Below are positions 25,071 to 32,962 of a stretch of 64,000 nucleotides of DNA, in pieces. The stretch lies in assembly GCF_002906155.1 (NCBI RefSeq), contig NZ_MUJK01000003.1, forward strand, positions 248,001 through 312,000, read 5' to 3'. Every line of letters starts with the position of its first letter. Within the stretch, counting starts at the first letter, position 1. Position numbers and translations under genes: made by a program. Under the pieces are notes generated by a model. That model was not told where the DNA came from. It made no database searches and saw nothing but the letters and a program-made list of their open reading frames with translations. The stretch is from Pseudomonas laurylsulfativorans. GTDB taxonomy: Bacteria > Pseudomonadota > Gammaproteobacteria > Pseudomonadales > Pseudomonadaceae.

Positions 25071-25617
25071 TCAAGGCGTCGAGCCGATAGGGTCATATCC
25101 GGTTCCGGAGACTTCCCGGGACCCCCGTGATTCTCCGCGATACAAGTATTTGTTTCGAGGTTTTGGAGAGGACGCATCAGGCTCGCCTTCATCAACCTTT
25201 GCCACGCTCTCCCGGTCCGTCACCGAGCATCCCGGTTCTTTTGCCGGCGGGAAACTCCCGCTCAACCCCCATGGATTCACCCACCCCGTCGGGTTCCGGG
25301 TGTACTGGTACGGGGTCAACCCAGTGGCCAACCTGAGCGGATTTGGCGTCAGGTAACGACCAATGTCCGGATCGTAGTAGCAATGTCGGCTGTTGTGCAG
25401 GCCGCGCTCGGCGTCGAAGTATTGCCCCTGAAGCCGTAGTGGTTGTTCGAGTCGTTCGCCGTTGCCGTGGGCGTTGTATTTGGCCGACCAGACGATGATG
25501 GCGCAGCTATAGCTGGTCAGCTTCTGCGGGGTGCCGAGGGTCGCTTTCGGCGACGAACTGTGCGGAGGATCTACAAGGAAAGAAGTCAGGAAAGTTCGTA
25601 TTTGGTGTAGGGCGATT
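25071..25617 (-). pseudogene. Rhs element 3' fragment with truncated ADP-ribosyltransferase-like toxin head
   Basis: Minus-strand frame open from about 25617 to the TGA at 25071, without a valid start. It reads LGTPQKLTSY, IVWSAKYNAHGNGE, PLRLQGQYFDAERGLHNSRH, YYDPDIGRYLTP and YTRNPTGWVNPWGLS, the hallmark end of the Rhs core. A variable tail follows, ending NKYLYRGESRGSREVSGTGYD, which resembles the YRYDSRPPEDVFQNGF start of pertussis-type ADP-ribosyltransferases. The toxin stops after four more residues, and the core lacks its 5' part. Confidence 0.8.
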
Positions 25618-25768
25618 CGCTAGATCGTGCAGAGCCATTCAGCGCGGATCGGGATTTCATCGTTGCTCCAGGCCCGCGGCGCTCGTTATGCTGCTGAATC
25701 CTTTAATCCATTCGGGAGCGGGCTTCACCTGCACCGCCCGGGATGCCTCAGAAAACGGATCAGATGCG

Positions 25769-26458
25769 ATGAATGCACCCCTGACAGCATTCGGCCCGAT
25801 CAAGGCCGTGATTTTCGATATGGACGGCTTGTTGCTGGACACGGAGGGCATCTACACCGAAGTCACGTCCATCATCGCCGCGCGTTACGGCCGAACGTTT
25901 GACTGGAGTATCAAGCAGAACATCATTGGCCGCGGTGCGGGTGATCTGGCGTGCTATGTGGTTGAAGCGCTGGACCTGCCGATTACCGCCGAGGAGTTTC
26001 TGGTGATCCGCGAGCCGCTGATGCGCGAGCGCTTTCCTACCGCGAAAGCAATGCCTGGCGCACAGGAACTGGTACGGCATCTGAAGGCCAACAACATTCC
26101 CATTGCCGTCGGCACCAGCTCTTCGAGTCAGTCGTTTGGCCAGAAAACCACCTTGCACCGCGACTGGTTCGCCTTGTTCGACTTCATCGTCACCGCCGAT
26201 GATCCGGAGGTGGGCGCGGCCAAACCGGCACCGGATATTTTCCTGACGGCGGCGCGGCGCCTGGGCGTCGCGCCCGAGGATTGCCTTGTATTCGAGGATT
26301 CGCCCTTTGGGGTCACCGCGGCGAAAGCGGCGGGGATGACGGCGATTGCCATTCCGGATGCGGCCATGGCCGACGCCAGGTACGCACACGCTGATGGCAT
26401 TCTTCGTACGTTGAAGGCGTTCGAACCGGGCGCTTTTGGTTTGCCGGCGCTGGAATAG
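25769..26458 (+). CDS. HAD-IA family phosphatase
   Basis: 229 residues. Motif I is D17-M-D19-G in AVIFDMDGLLLDTE, motif II lies in VGTSSSSQSF, and motifs III/IV in AAKPAPDIFLTAARRLG and CLVFEDSPFGVTAA. It resembles the phosphoglycolate/pseudouridine-5'-phosphatase branch; the substrate is not evident. The frame is open to 25688, but ATG 25769 gives the normal N-terminus. The Rhs remnant ends about 150 bp upstream. Confidence 0.88.
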   Translation: MNAPLTAFGPIKAVIFDMDGLLLDTEGIYTEVTSIIAARYGRTFDWSIKQNIIGRGAGDLACYVVEALDLPITAEEFLVIREPLMRERFPTAKAMPGAQELVRHLKANNIPIAVGTSSSSQSFGQKTTLHRDWFALFDFIVTADDPEVGAAKPAPDIFLTAARRLGVAPEDCLVFEDSPFGVTAAKAAGMTAIAIPDAAMADARYAHADGILRTLKAFEPGAFGLPALE

Positions 26459-26491
26459 GCCTAGCTTAAAAGACTGGTTGATACTGGAAAA

Positions 26492-26515
26492 TGTGGGAGC
26501 GAGCCTACTCCCACA
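26492..26515. repeat. short REP-like inverted repeat
   Basis: TGTGGGAG and CTCCCACA arms in the convergent gap between the HAD and SDR genes; may act as a terminator. Confidence 0.7.
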
Positions 26516-26539
26516 GTTATTGCAATTGGCTGACACGCA

Positions 26540-27286
26540 TCAGGCGCCAAAACCACCGTCGATGGTCAGGCTGGCCCCTGTGATGTAGCCGGCTTCAGGG
26601 CTGACAAGGTAGGCAACGAAGCTGGCGATCTCTTCAGCCTTGCCGTAACGGCCCACGGCCATCAACGGGATCAGGCTGTCCGCAAAGTCACCGTGGGCCG
26701 GGTTCATGTCGGTGTCGACCGGACCTGGCTGCACGTTGTTGATGGTGATGCCTTGCGGGCCGAGATCACGGGCCAGGCCTTTGGTCAGGCCGACCAGTGC
26801 CGACTTGCTCATGGCGTACGGGCCACCACCGGCGAAGGGCATGCGGTCGGCGTTGGTGCTGCCGATGTTGATGATGCGACCGCCTTCGGTCATGTATTTG
26901 GCGGCGGCCTGGGTGGCGATGAACACGCTGCGCACGTTGATGGCCAGGGTCTGGTCGAAGTCTTCGAGTTTGAACTCGGCCAGCGGTGCGACGGCCAGTA
27001 CGCCAGCATTGTTGACCAGGATGTCCAGGCGACCGAAGGCCTCGACCGTGGCGGATACGGCGCCGCGGATGGCGTCGGCGTCGGCGCTGTCGGCCTTGAT
27101 GGCCAGGGCCTTGCCGCCCTTGGCGGTGATGCTGTCTTGCAATTCTTCAGCCTTGGCCGTCGAACTGACATAAGTGAAGGCAACGGTCGCGCCTTCAGCG
27201 GCCAGGCGCTTGACGATGGCTGCACCGATACCGCGGGAACCACCTTGAATCAATGCCACTTTGCCGCTGAGGTTCTGAGTAGTCAT
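26540..27286 (-). CDS. short-chain dehydrogenase/reductase (FabG-like)
   Basis: 248 residues of the classical SDR family: cofactor loop GGSRGIG (15-21), NNAG (102-105), catalytic S153, Y167 and K171. The ending YITGASLTIDGGFGA is typical. It should reduce a keto group with NAD(P)H. The frame stays open far upstream (to 27814), but that part is the antisense of the LysR gene; ATG 27286 is the real start. It is divergent from a LysR regulator that probably controls it. Confidence 0.92.
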   Translation of the reverse strand: MTTQNLSGKVALIQGGSRGIGAAIVKRLAAEGATVAFTYVSSTAKAEELQDSITAKGGKALAIKADSADADAIRGAVSATVEAFGRLDILVNNAGVLAVAPLAEFKLEDFDQTLAINVRSVFIATQAAAKYMTEGGRIINIGSTNADRMPFAGGGPYAMSKSALVGLTKGLARDLGPQGITINNVQPGPVDTDMNPAHGDFADSLIPLMAVGRYGKAEEIASFVAYLVSPEAGYITGASLTIDGGFGA

Positions 27287-27354
27287 GTCGATCTCCAAGT
27301 CCCGAGGCGAGATGTCCCGGTTGATGGAGCCTAGTATCGATTCAGGATTACGTG

Positions 27355-27390
27355 CTGTGTAGACCATAATTACGATAGTCTGTGTAAACC
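27355..27390. promoter_or_regulatory. LysR-type binding region between SDR and lysR
   Basis: A dyad AGAC-N13-GTCT (27361-27381) sits inside a direct repeat CTGTGTAGACC (27355-27365) / CTGTGTAAACC (27380-27390) with a 25-bp period. Placement 20-55 bp before the lysR ATG fits autoregulation plus control of the divergent SDR gene. Confidence 0.5.
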
Positions 27391-27410
27391 AAAAGTTTAT
27401 AGTGGCGCCT

Positions 27411-28334
27411 ATGGAAACCTTCAGCAGTATCGAATGCTTTGTGCGCAGCGCCGAGGTCGGCAGCTTCGCTGAAGCCGCTCGGCGCTTGAGCCTGACACCG
27501 GCGGCGGTGGGCAAGAGCGTCGCCAAACTCGAAGCGCGCCTGGGCGTCAGACTGTTCCAGCGCAGCACTCGCAGCCTGACGCTGACGGAGGCCGGCCAGT
27601 TGTTTCTCGGTGAAGTCAGCGGCAGTCTGCACACGATCCAGAATGCCGTGGCCAATCTTGCCAGCGCCGGTGGGCAGCCAGCGGGCACCTTGAAAGTCAG
27701 CATGGGGACGGTATTTGGCTGCCTGTACATTGTGCCGATGCTCGGCGAGTTTCTGCGGCGATTTCCGGCGATCAACCCGGATTGGCACTTCGACAACCGC
27801 CAGGTTGATCTCATCGGGCAGGGTTTCGATGCGGCAATCGGTGGTGGCTTTGAACTGCCCCAGGGCGTGGTGGCGCGCCGGCTGAGTCCCGCGCATCGGG
27901 TGTTGGTGGCTACGAGGAACTATCTGGATACACATGCGGCAATCAGCGAGCCGGATGACCTTAAGCACCATGACGGGATTCTGATCCGTTCGCCGCAGAC
28001 CGGTCGGGTGCGCTCCTGGCAGTTGACCCATCGCAATCAGCAACATAGCCCGCTGACGCTCAAGGCGCGGATGACCATGAGCGATTCCGAGGCCGCCTGT
28101 GCCACGGCCGCGCAGGGACTGGGCATTGCGCTGGTGAGCATGCCGTTTGCTGCGGGCTATCTGGAAACAGGAAGGTTGCAGCGGGTATTGCCGGACTGGT
28201 ACATCGACGACGGCTACACCTCTATCTATTACGCCGAACACAAACTGCTGCCCGGCAAGACCCGGGCGTTCGTCGACTTCATCATTGAGCAGTTTGCCGA
28301 GCGGGGGTTGGGGCAGAGGTTCAGTGCGGTTTGA
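27411..28334 (+). CDS. LysR family transcriptional regulator
   Basis: 307 residues. The N-terminal winged helix-turn-helix reads FVRSAEVGSFAEAARRLSLTPAAVGKSVAKLEARLGVRLFQRSTR (parts), followed by the periplasmic-binding-protein-like effector domain. The sub-type (AAVGKSVAKLE) is the one that commonly controls a divergent oxidoreductase. ATG 27411 is preferred over the in-frame GTG 27402. Effector unknown. Confidence 0.93.
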   Translation: METFSSIECFVRSAEVGSFAEAARRLSLTPAAVGKSVAKLEARLGVRLFQRSTRSLTLTEAGQLFLGEVSGSLHTIQNAVANLASAGGQPAGTLKVSMGTVFGCLYIVPMLGEFLRRFPAINPDWHFDNRQVDLIGQGFDAAIGGGFELPQGVVARRLSPAHRVLVATRNYLDTHAAISEPDDLKHHDGILIRSPQTGRVRSWQLTHRNQQHSPLTLKARMTMSDSEAACATAAQGLGIALVSMPFAAGYLETGRLQRVLPDWYIDDGYTSIYYAEHKLLPGKTRAFVDFIIEQFAERGLGQRFSAV

Positions 28335-28356
28335 GGCAGGCTCTAGACCGAGGTGT

Positions 28357-28400
28357 GGCTTGCCCGCGATGAACGATAACGCGGTCTACCGGGCAAACCG
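28357..28400. repeat. degenerate REPIN remnant
   Basis: GGCTTGCCCGCGATGAACGATAACGCGGTCTACCGGGCAAACC resembles one arm and the GAACGATAACGCG spacer found in intact copies elsewhere. It overlaps the 3' end of the racemase-like gene. Confidence 0.5.
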
Positions 28401-29114
28401 CGCCGGCCAGCCAATGATGTTTTTCGGCCGCGGCGTCGCATAGGTCCGCACTTTCGAGGTCGACAGGCCCAGTCGCACCAAGGACTCGGCAATGGTCACT
28501 GCCGCCGTCACGCCATCCACCACCGGCACGCCAGTACGTCGGCGAATCTGCTCGTCCAGCCCGGCCATGCCGCCACAGCCCAGGCAAATCACTTCGGCCT
28601 TGTCCTGAGTCACCGCCAGTTCGGCCTGATGCACGATGGCTTCCAGTGCACGCTGCGGTTCGTGTTCCAGTTCCAGCACGGCCAAACCACTGGCCCGTAC
28701 TGAGGCGCAGCGATCCCAGAGGCCGGAGAGCTTGAGGCGATCCTCAATCAACGGCACGGTGCGGTCGAGGGTGGTGACCACGGAATAGGCGTGACCGAGA
28801 AACATTGCCGTGCTGGCGGCGGCGTCGGTGATGTCCACCACCGGCACGTTGAGCAGCTCCTGCAAGCCTTCACGGCCGTGCTCGCCGTAGCCGGCCTGGA
28901 TCACCGCGTCGAAAGGCTGATCGTAGGACATCACCCGGTCCATGACCGCGATCGCCGCCAGGTAACTTTCGAAATTGCCCTCGATGGAGTCGGCGCCAAA
29001 ATGCGGGGTGAGGCCGACGATTTCCGTGCCAGGCGAAGCGACGGCCTGCGCCGAGCGGGCGATGGCCTGGGTGATGGATTCGGTGGTGTTGACGTTGACC
29101 ACGAGAATGCGCAT
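28386..29114 (-). CDS. hydantoin/Asp-Glu racemase family protein
   Basis: 242 residues of the Asp/Glu/hydantoin racemase superfamily (MRILVVNVNTTESIT start, IPVV-type strands, C180 in CLGCGGMAGL). The first catalytic cysteine expected in an ACFGDPG-type loop is replaced: here the loop reads QAG75YGEHG. With only one Cys, a two-base racemase mechanism is doubtful; a decarboxylase- or isomerase-like reaction is possible. It is adjacent to and downstream of an NCS1 transporter, consistent with allantoin/hydantoin-type compounds. Confidence 0.85.
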   Translation of the reverse strand: MRILVVNVNTTESITQAIARSAQAVASPGTEIVGLTPHFGADSIEGNFESYLAAIAVMDRVMSYDQPFDAVIQAGYGEHGREGLQELLNVPVVDITDAAASTAMFLGHAYSVVTTLDRTVPLIEDRLKLSGLWDRCASVRASGLAVLELEHEPQRALEAIVHQAELAVTQDKAEVICLGCGGMAGLDEQIRRRTGVPVVDGVTAAVTIAESLVRLGLSTSKVRTYATPRPKNIIGWPARFAR

Positions 29115-29141
29115 GGAGAGTCCTTACTGCAGAGGGTTCTG

Positions 29142-29162
29142 CGGCCCGACAACGTCGGGCCG
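29142..29162 (-). repeat. 9-bp perfect hairpin between transporter and racemase genes
   Basis: CGGCCCGAC and GTCGGGCCG arms with a 3-nt loop and no T tract, inside the presumed transporter-racemase mRNA. It may tune relative expression of the two genes. Confidence 0.55.
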
Positions 29163-29170
29163 CGACGGGA

Positions 29171-30712
29171 TTAATGACTGACGTTGTCGACCGCGATGGC
29201 TTCGCCACTGACATCGGCGTAGTAGGGTTGGCGTTTGGCGATGATCAGGTAGAGCATCCCGGCGATGCTGGCACCAATCAGCCAGGAGAACGGCGATACG
29301 CTGTGGAACCCCGGCACCAGGGCCAGGACGATGGCGATCAGGGCGGCGGGAATGAACGCCGCCACCGCGCGCAAATTGACGCCGCGGCTGTAGTAATACG
29401 CGCCGTTGGGGTCTTCGCTGTACAGCTGCGGCACGTTGATCTGGCCTTTTCGTACCAGCCAGTAGTCGACCATGATCACGCCGTACAACGGGCCGAGCAG
29501 GGCACCGAGGCCGGACAGGAAGTACACGATCACCAGCGGGCTGTTGTAGAGGTTCCACGGCAGGATCAGCACGGCGATGGTCGCGCTGATCAGCCCGGCG
29601 CGGCGGAAAGTCAGGTACTTCGGCGCCAGGTTGCTGAGTACGAACGCCGGGGCGACGAAGTTGGCCATGATGTTCACCGCCACGGTGACGATCAGGAACG
29701 CCAGGCAACCGAGCACCAGGAAGAACGTATTGGGTATAGAGGCGATGATTTCGGTCGGGCTTTCGATAATCCGGCCATTGATCTGGAATTGCGCGCCGCA
29801 CAGCAGGACGGTAATGCTGGCGAACACCAGGATGTTCACCGGCAGGCCCCAGAAATTTCCGACCTTGATGGTCTTGCGGCACGGCGAAGATCGGGCGAAG
29901 TCGCAGAAGTTGAGGATCAACGTCCCGTAGATCGCCAGCCACAGTGCGCCACCGGCAAAGATGTTGCGCCACATCTCACCACCGGTCAGCGGTTCGCGGA
30001 TCGACCAGGCGATGGTTGCGTTGGCCTGGAAGTACATCCACGCGGCGAGGGCGGCGACGGTCAGCAGAATCACCGGGCCGGCAAACGCCTCATAGCGCCG
30101 TACCATCTCCATGCCATAGGCAAGGATCGCCAGTTGCACGAACCAGATCGCGACGAAACACACCCAGCCCAGGGTCGACAGGCCGAGGATTGAGTCGTGG
30201 TCGTAGTCGGCGAACCCGGGGTGGACCGCCGTCAACAACACGCGAAACACCACCGAGGCTAGGTACGTCTGAATACCGAACCAGGCGATGGCGATCACGG
30301 CGCGTATCAATGCGGGAATCTGCGCACCGTGAATGCCGAAACTGATCCGGCTGATGACCGGAAACGGCACCCCGGTTTTCTGTCCCATATAGCCAGACAG
30401 GTTCATGAAGAAATAAACCAGCGCTGCGCCGATCCCCAGGGACAGGAGGATCTGCCAGCCACCCAGGCCTAAAGCGTACAGACCGATGGCGAACGAGTAG
30501 TTGGCAATGTTGTGAACGTCGTTGGTCCACAGGGCAAAGATGCTGTAGCGGCCCCAGCGCCGACCTTCGGACTTGGTCGGTGCCAGGTCCTTGTTGTGCA
30601 ACCTGGGACTGAGTACCACGGGGGCGTGATGCGCCTGATTATCGGCGGTGTGGGTGGAATGGGAGGAGGGTAGATCCAGCGCGATATTGTTATTGGAGAG
30701 ACTAGTACGCAT
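29171..30712 (-). CDS. NCS1 family nucleobase/allantoin/hydantoin transporter
   Basis: 513 residues from ATG 30712 (GGAG upstream; the frame extends to 30754). About twelve membrane helices. Family blocks include the WTNDVHNIANYSFAIGLYALGLG helix-1 region, GVPFPVISRISFGIHGAQIPALIRAVIAIAWFGIQTYL and FCDFARSSP. NCS1 proteins (PucI, Mhp1) import purine-related bases, allantoin or hydantoins with Na+ or H+. The racemase-like gene follows in the same direction, so the pair probably imports and converts one compound. Confidence 0.9.
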   Translation of the reverse strand: MRTSLSNNNIALDLPSSHSTHTADNQAHHAPVVLSPRLHNKDLAPTKSEGRRWGRYSIFALWTNDVHNIANYSFAIGLYALGLGGWQILLSLGIGAALVYFFMNLSGYMGQKTGVPFPVISRISFGIHGAQIPALIRAVIAIAWFGIQTYLASVVFRVLLTAVHPGFADYDHDSILGLSTLGWVCFVAIWFVQLAILAYGMEMVRRYEAFAGPVILLTVAALAAWMYFQANATIAWSIREPLTGGEMWRNIFAGGALWLAIYGTLILNFCDFARSSPCRKTIKVGNFWGLPVNILVFASITVLLCGAQFQINGRIIESPTEIIASIPNTFFLVLGCLAFLIVTVAVNIMANFVAPAFVLSNLAPKYLTFRRAGLISATIAVLILPWNLYNSPLVIVYFLSGLGALLGPLYGVIMVDYWLVRKGQINVPQLYSEDPNGAYYYSRGVNLRAVAAFIPAALIAIVLALVPGFHSVSPFSWLIGASIAGMLYLIIAKRQPYYADVSGEAIAVDNVSH

Positions 30713-30879
30713 TCCGGCAGGCTCCTGATGCTCGACATCGCGATGACTGTGCATGAGCGTTGGCTCGACAAATCTTCGTCGCGGGCGGCGAATATCATTG
30801 GTTACGGGGCATCTGCAGCCTGTACGGGATAGGGCGCTTCAGGCTTGCGGATCTAAAGTGTGTGTATGTTTTGATATAA

Positions 30880-30889
30880 TTGTATACAA
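30880..30889. promoter_or_regulatory. GntR-type operator TTGTATACAA
   Basis: Perfect 10-bp palindrome overlapping a TATAAT-like sequence (30875-30880) upstream of the NCS1 transporter. GntR/FCD repressors frequently bind such T-GTATAC-A sites. Confidence 0.5.
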
Positions 30890-31171
30890 AACATGTATGC
30901 ACTTAAGCCAGATCCATGCCAGTCGGACGTTCTATGAAATGCGCTGCTCATTTCGTTTTGTTATGACTTTTCGCCAAGTAACTGAAAAATCGAAAATATA
31001 AATTGACCGATTGAACAGGTATTTATTTTAAGGCGGGGATTTAGAAGGGTGTGGCGGGGCAAGTCAGGCGCGGGGATGTAACTTTTGGGGGCGTAGAAAC
31101 AACAAGTGCACACAGAAATGGCACCGATGGTGACATTTGTGTGTACACATTTTTTGAAGTTGCAGATAACA

Positions 31172-31274
31172 CTGTAGGAGCGAGCCTGCTCGCGATGGTC
31201 GTCAACGATAACGCGGGGTGCCAGATACCCCGCTGCGTTCTCGGGTTCATCGCGACCAGGCTCGCTCCTACAGT
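31172..31274. repeat. REPIN, GTAGGAGCGAGC type
   Basis: Arms CTGTAGGAGCGAGCCTGCTC and CAGGCTCGCTCCTACAG flank a spacer with GTCAACGATAACGCGGGG. Located after the cysH stop. Confidence 0.9.
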
Positions 31275-31278
31275 GGGC

Positions 31279-32019
31279 TTAGGCTTTGGATTTGCTGATG
31301 ATATTCCCTGCATGCAGCCCGCATTCCTTCTGCGTCGCTTCTTCCCACCACCAGCGGCCTTCACGCTCATGCTGGTTCGGCAGTACCGGGCGGGTGCAGG
31401 GTTCGCAGCCGATGCTGATGAAGCCGCGTTCATGCAGGCTGTTGTACGGCAGCTCCAGCATGCGGATGTAGCCCCAGATCTCTTCGCTGGTCATTTGTGC
31501 CAGCGGGTTGAACTTGTACAGGGTGCGTTCCGGTGTGGAGAACGCGGTGTCGATTTCCATCACCGCGACGGCGCTGCGGGTGCCGGGGCTCTGGTCCCGG
31601 CGCTGGCCGGTGGCCCAGGCCTTTACGCCGGACAGCTTGCGACGCAGAGGCTCGATCTTGCGGATGCCGCAGCATTCGCCATGGCCGTCCTTGTAGAAGC
31701 TGAACAGGCCTTTTTCCTTCACGAAGGGTTCGAGTTTGGTGTAGTCCGGCGACACCAACTCGATGTCGATCTTGTAGTGCTCGCGCACCTGATCGATAAA
31801 ACGGTAGGTCTCGGGGTGCAGGCGGCCGGTGTCGAGGCTGAACACCTTGACGTTCTTGTTCAGCTTCCAGGCCATGTCCACCAGCACCACGTCCTCGGCG
31901 CCGCTGAAAGATATCCACAGGTCATCGCCGAACTCGGCAAACGCGAGTTTCAGGATGTCCTGGGCGGATTTGTTGGCATAGGTCGTGGCGAGTTCCACGA
32001 CGTCGAACGTTGGGCTCAT
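31279..32019 (-). CDS. cysH: adenylyl-sulfate (APS) reductase, iron-sulfur type
   Basis: 246 residues. The [4Fe-4S] ligands C116-C117 (ECCGIRK) and C205/C208 (GCEPC) show an assimilatory APS reductase rather than the PAPS-only type, and the catalytic cysteine is C233 in KECGLH. The [10 protein letters not shown] loop binds nucleotide. It reduces APS to sulfite with thioredoxin for cysteine synthesis. Divergent from thrH, as in other pseudomonads. Confidence 0.94.
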   Translation of the reverse strand: MSPTFDVVELATTYANKSAQDILKLAFAEFGDDLWISFSGAEDVVLVDMAWKLNKNVKVFSLDTGRLHPETYRFIDQVREHYKIDIELVSPDYTKLEPFVKEKGLFSFYKDGHGECCGIRKIEPLRRKLSGVKAWATGQRRDQSPGTRSAVAVMEIDTAFSTPERTLYKFNPLAQMTSEEIWGYIRMLELPYNSLHERGFISIGCEPCTRPVLPNQHEREGRWWWEEATQKECGLHAGNIISKSKA

Positions 32020-32192
32020 CAGGGCGGCTTCCTACAGGTCGGTGGCGCTGGGCGCTCTATATGGGGCCGATGGTAACAAAAAGCTGCATGGGCCGGGGCA
32101 TCCTCTGCGTTGCGCAGGCAGGCCCGAGTCGCTAGAGTTCGGCAGTCTTTTTGCTCGCTCGACTCAATAATCAATACAAATGGGAGTGTCTT

Positions 32193-32810
32193 GTGGAAAT
32201 TGCCTGTCTGGATCTTGAAGGTGTGCTGGTCCCGGAAATCTGGATCGCCTTTGCCGAAAAAACCGGGATCGAATCCCTCAGGGCCACCACCCGGGACATT
32301 CCCGACTACGACGTACTGATGAAGCAGCGCCTGCGGATTCTCGACGAGCACGGCCTGAAGCTCTCCGACATCCAGGAAGTGATCGCTACGCTCAAGCCGC
32401 TGGACGGTGCGATCGAGTTCGTCGACTGGCTGCGCGAGCGCTTCCAGGTGGTGATCCTGTCGGACACTTTCTATGAGTTCTCCCAGCCGCTGATGCGCCA
32501 ACTGGGATTCCCGACCTTGCTCTGCCATCGCCTGATTACCGACGACAGCGGGCGAGTCACTGGCTACCAGCTGCGTCAGAAAGATCCAAAACGTCAGTCG
32601 GTCCTGGCCTTCAAGAGCCTCTACTACCGGGTGATCGCGGCGGGGGATTCCTACAACGACACCACGATGCTGGGTGAGGCCGATGCCGGGATTCTGTTCC
32701 ATGCGCCGGATAACGTGATTGCAGAGTTCCCGCAGTTCCCGGCGGTGCACACGTTTGAGGCGTTGAAGCAGGCGTTCATCAAGGCTTCGAACCGGACCTT
32801 GAGCCTGTAA
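32193..32810 (+). CDS. thrH: bifunctional phosphoserine phosphatase / homoserine phosphotransferase
   Basis: 205 residues, the exact length of ThrH. The first HAD motif is CLDLEGVLVPE (D7, E9), with E replacing the usual second D, a ThrH trait. Others are ILSDTFYEFSQPL and AAGDSYNDTTMLG. It dephosphorylates phosphoserine and can pass phosphate to homoserine. GTG 32193 with GGGAGTG upstream is the start; no ATG suits. Probably monocistronic, followed by a REPIN. Confidence 0.92.
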   Translation: MEIACLDLEGVLVPEIWIAFAEKTGIESLRATTRDIPDYDVLMKQRLRILDEHGLKLSDIQEVIATLKPLDGAIEFVDWLRERFQVVILSDTFYEFSQPLMRQLGFPTLLCHRLITDDSGRVTGYQLRQKDPKRQSVLAFKSLYYRVIAAGDSYNDTTMLGEADAGILFHAPDNVIAEFPQFPAVHTFEALKQAFIKASNRTLSL

Positions 32811-32820
32811 CTCGATCCCC

Positions 32821-32952
32821 TGTGGCGAGGGGGCTTGCCCCCGTTCGGCTGCGCAGCAGTCGCAAACCGGTACACGTGTTCTATCTGGGGATGCGCGGTC
32901 TTAGGTATTGGGGTCGCTTCGCGACCCAGCGGGGGCAAGCCCCCTCGCCACA
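32821..32952. repeat. REPIN, GTGGCGAGGGGG type
   Basis: Arms TGTGGCGAGGGGGCTTGCCC and GGGCAAGCCCCCTCGCCACA flank inner GCTGCGCAGC and GTCGCTTCGCGAC dyads, between thrH and the convergent pabB. Confidence 0.9.
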
Positions 32953-32962
32953 AAGTCCTGCG

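Larger units (their letters stand above)
30713..31278. other. long intergenic region with operator-like palindromes and a REPIN
   Basis: 566 bp, AT-rich from about 30850 to 31030. The palindrome TTGTATACAA (30880-30889), typical of FCD-type GntR regulators, lies about 170 bp before the transporter start. A second palindrome TGTGTACACA is at 31140-31149. A REPIN occupies 31172-31274. No coding frame is convincing; a regulator gene is not adjacent. Confidence 0.5.

Noticed and set aside
27287..27814. N-terminal extension of the SDR protein by 176 codons
   Set aside because: The extension overlaps the divergent lysR gene in antisense and has no SDR or other domain; ATG 27286 gives a complete SDR.
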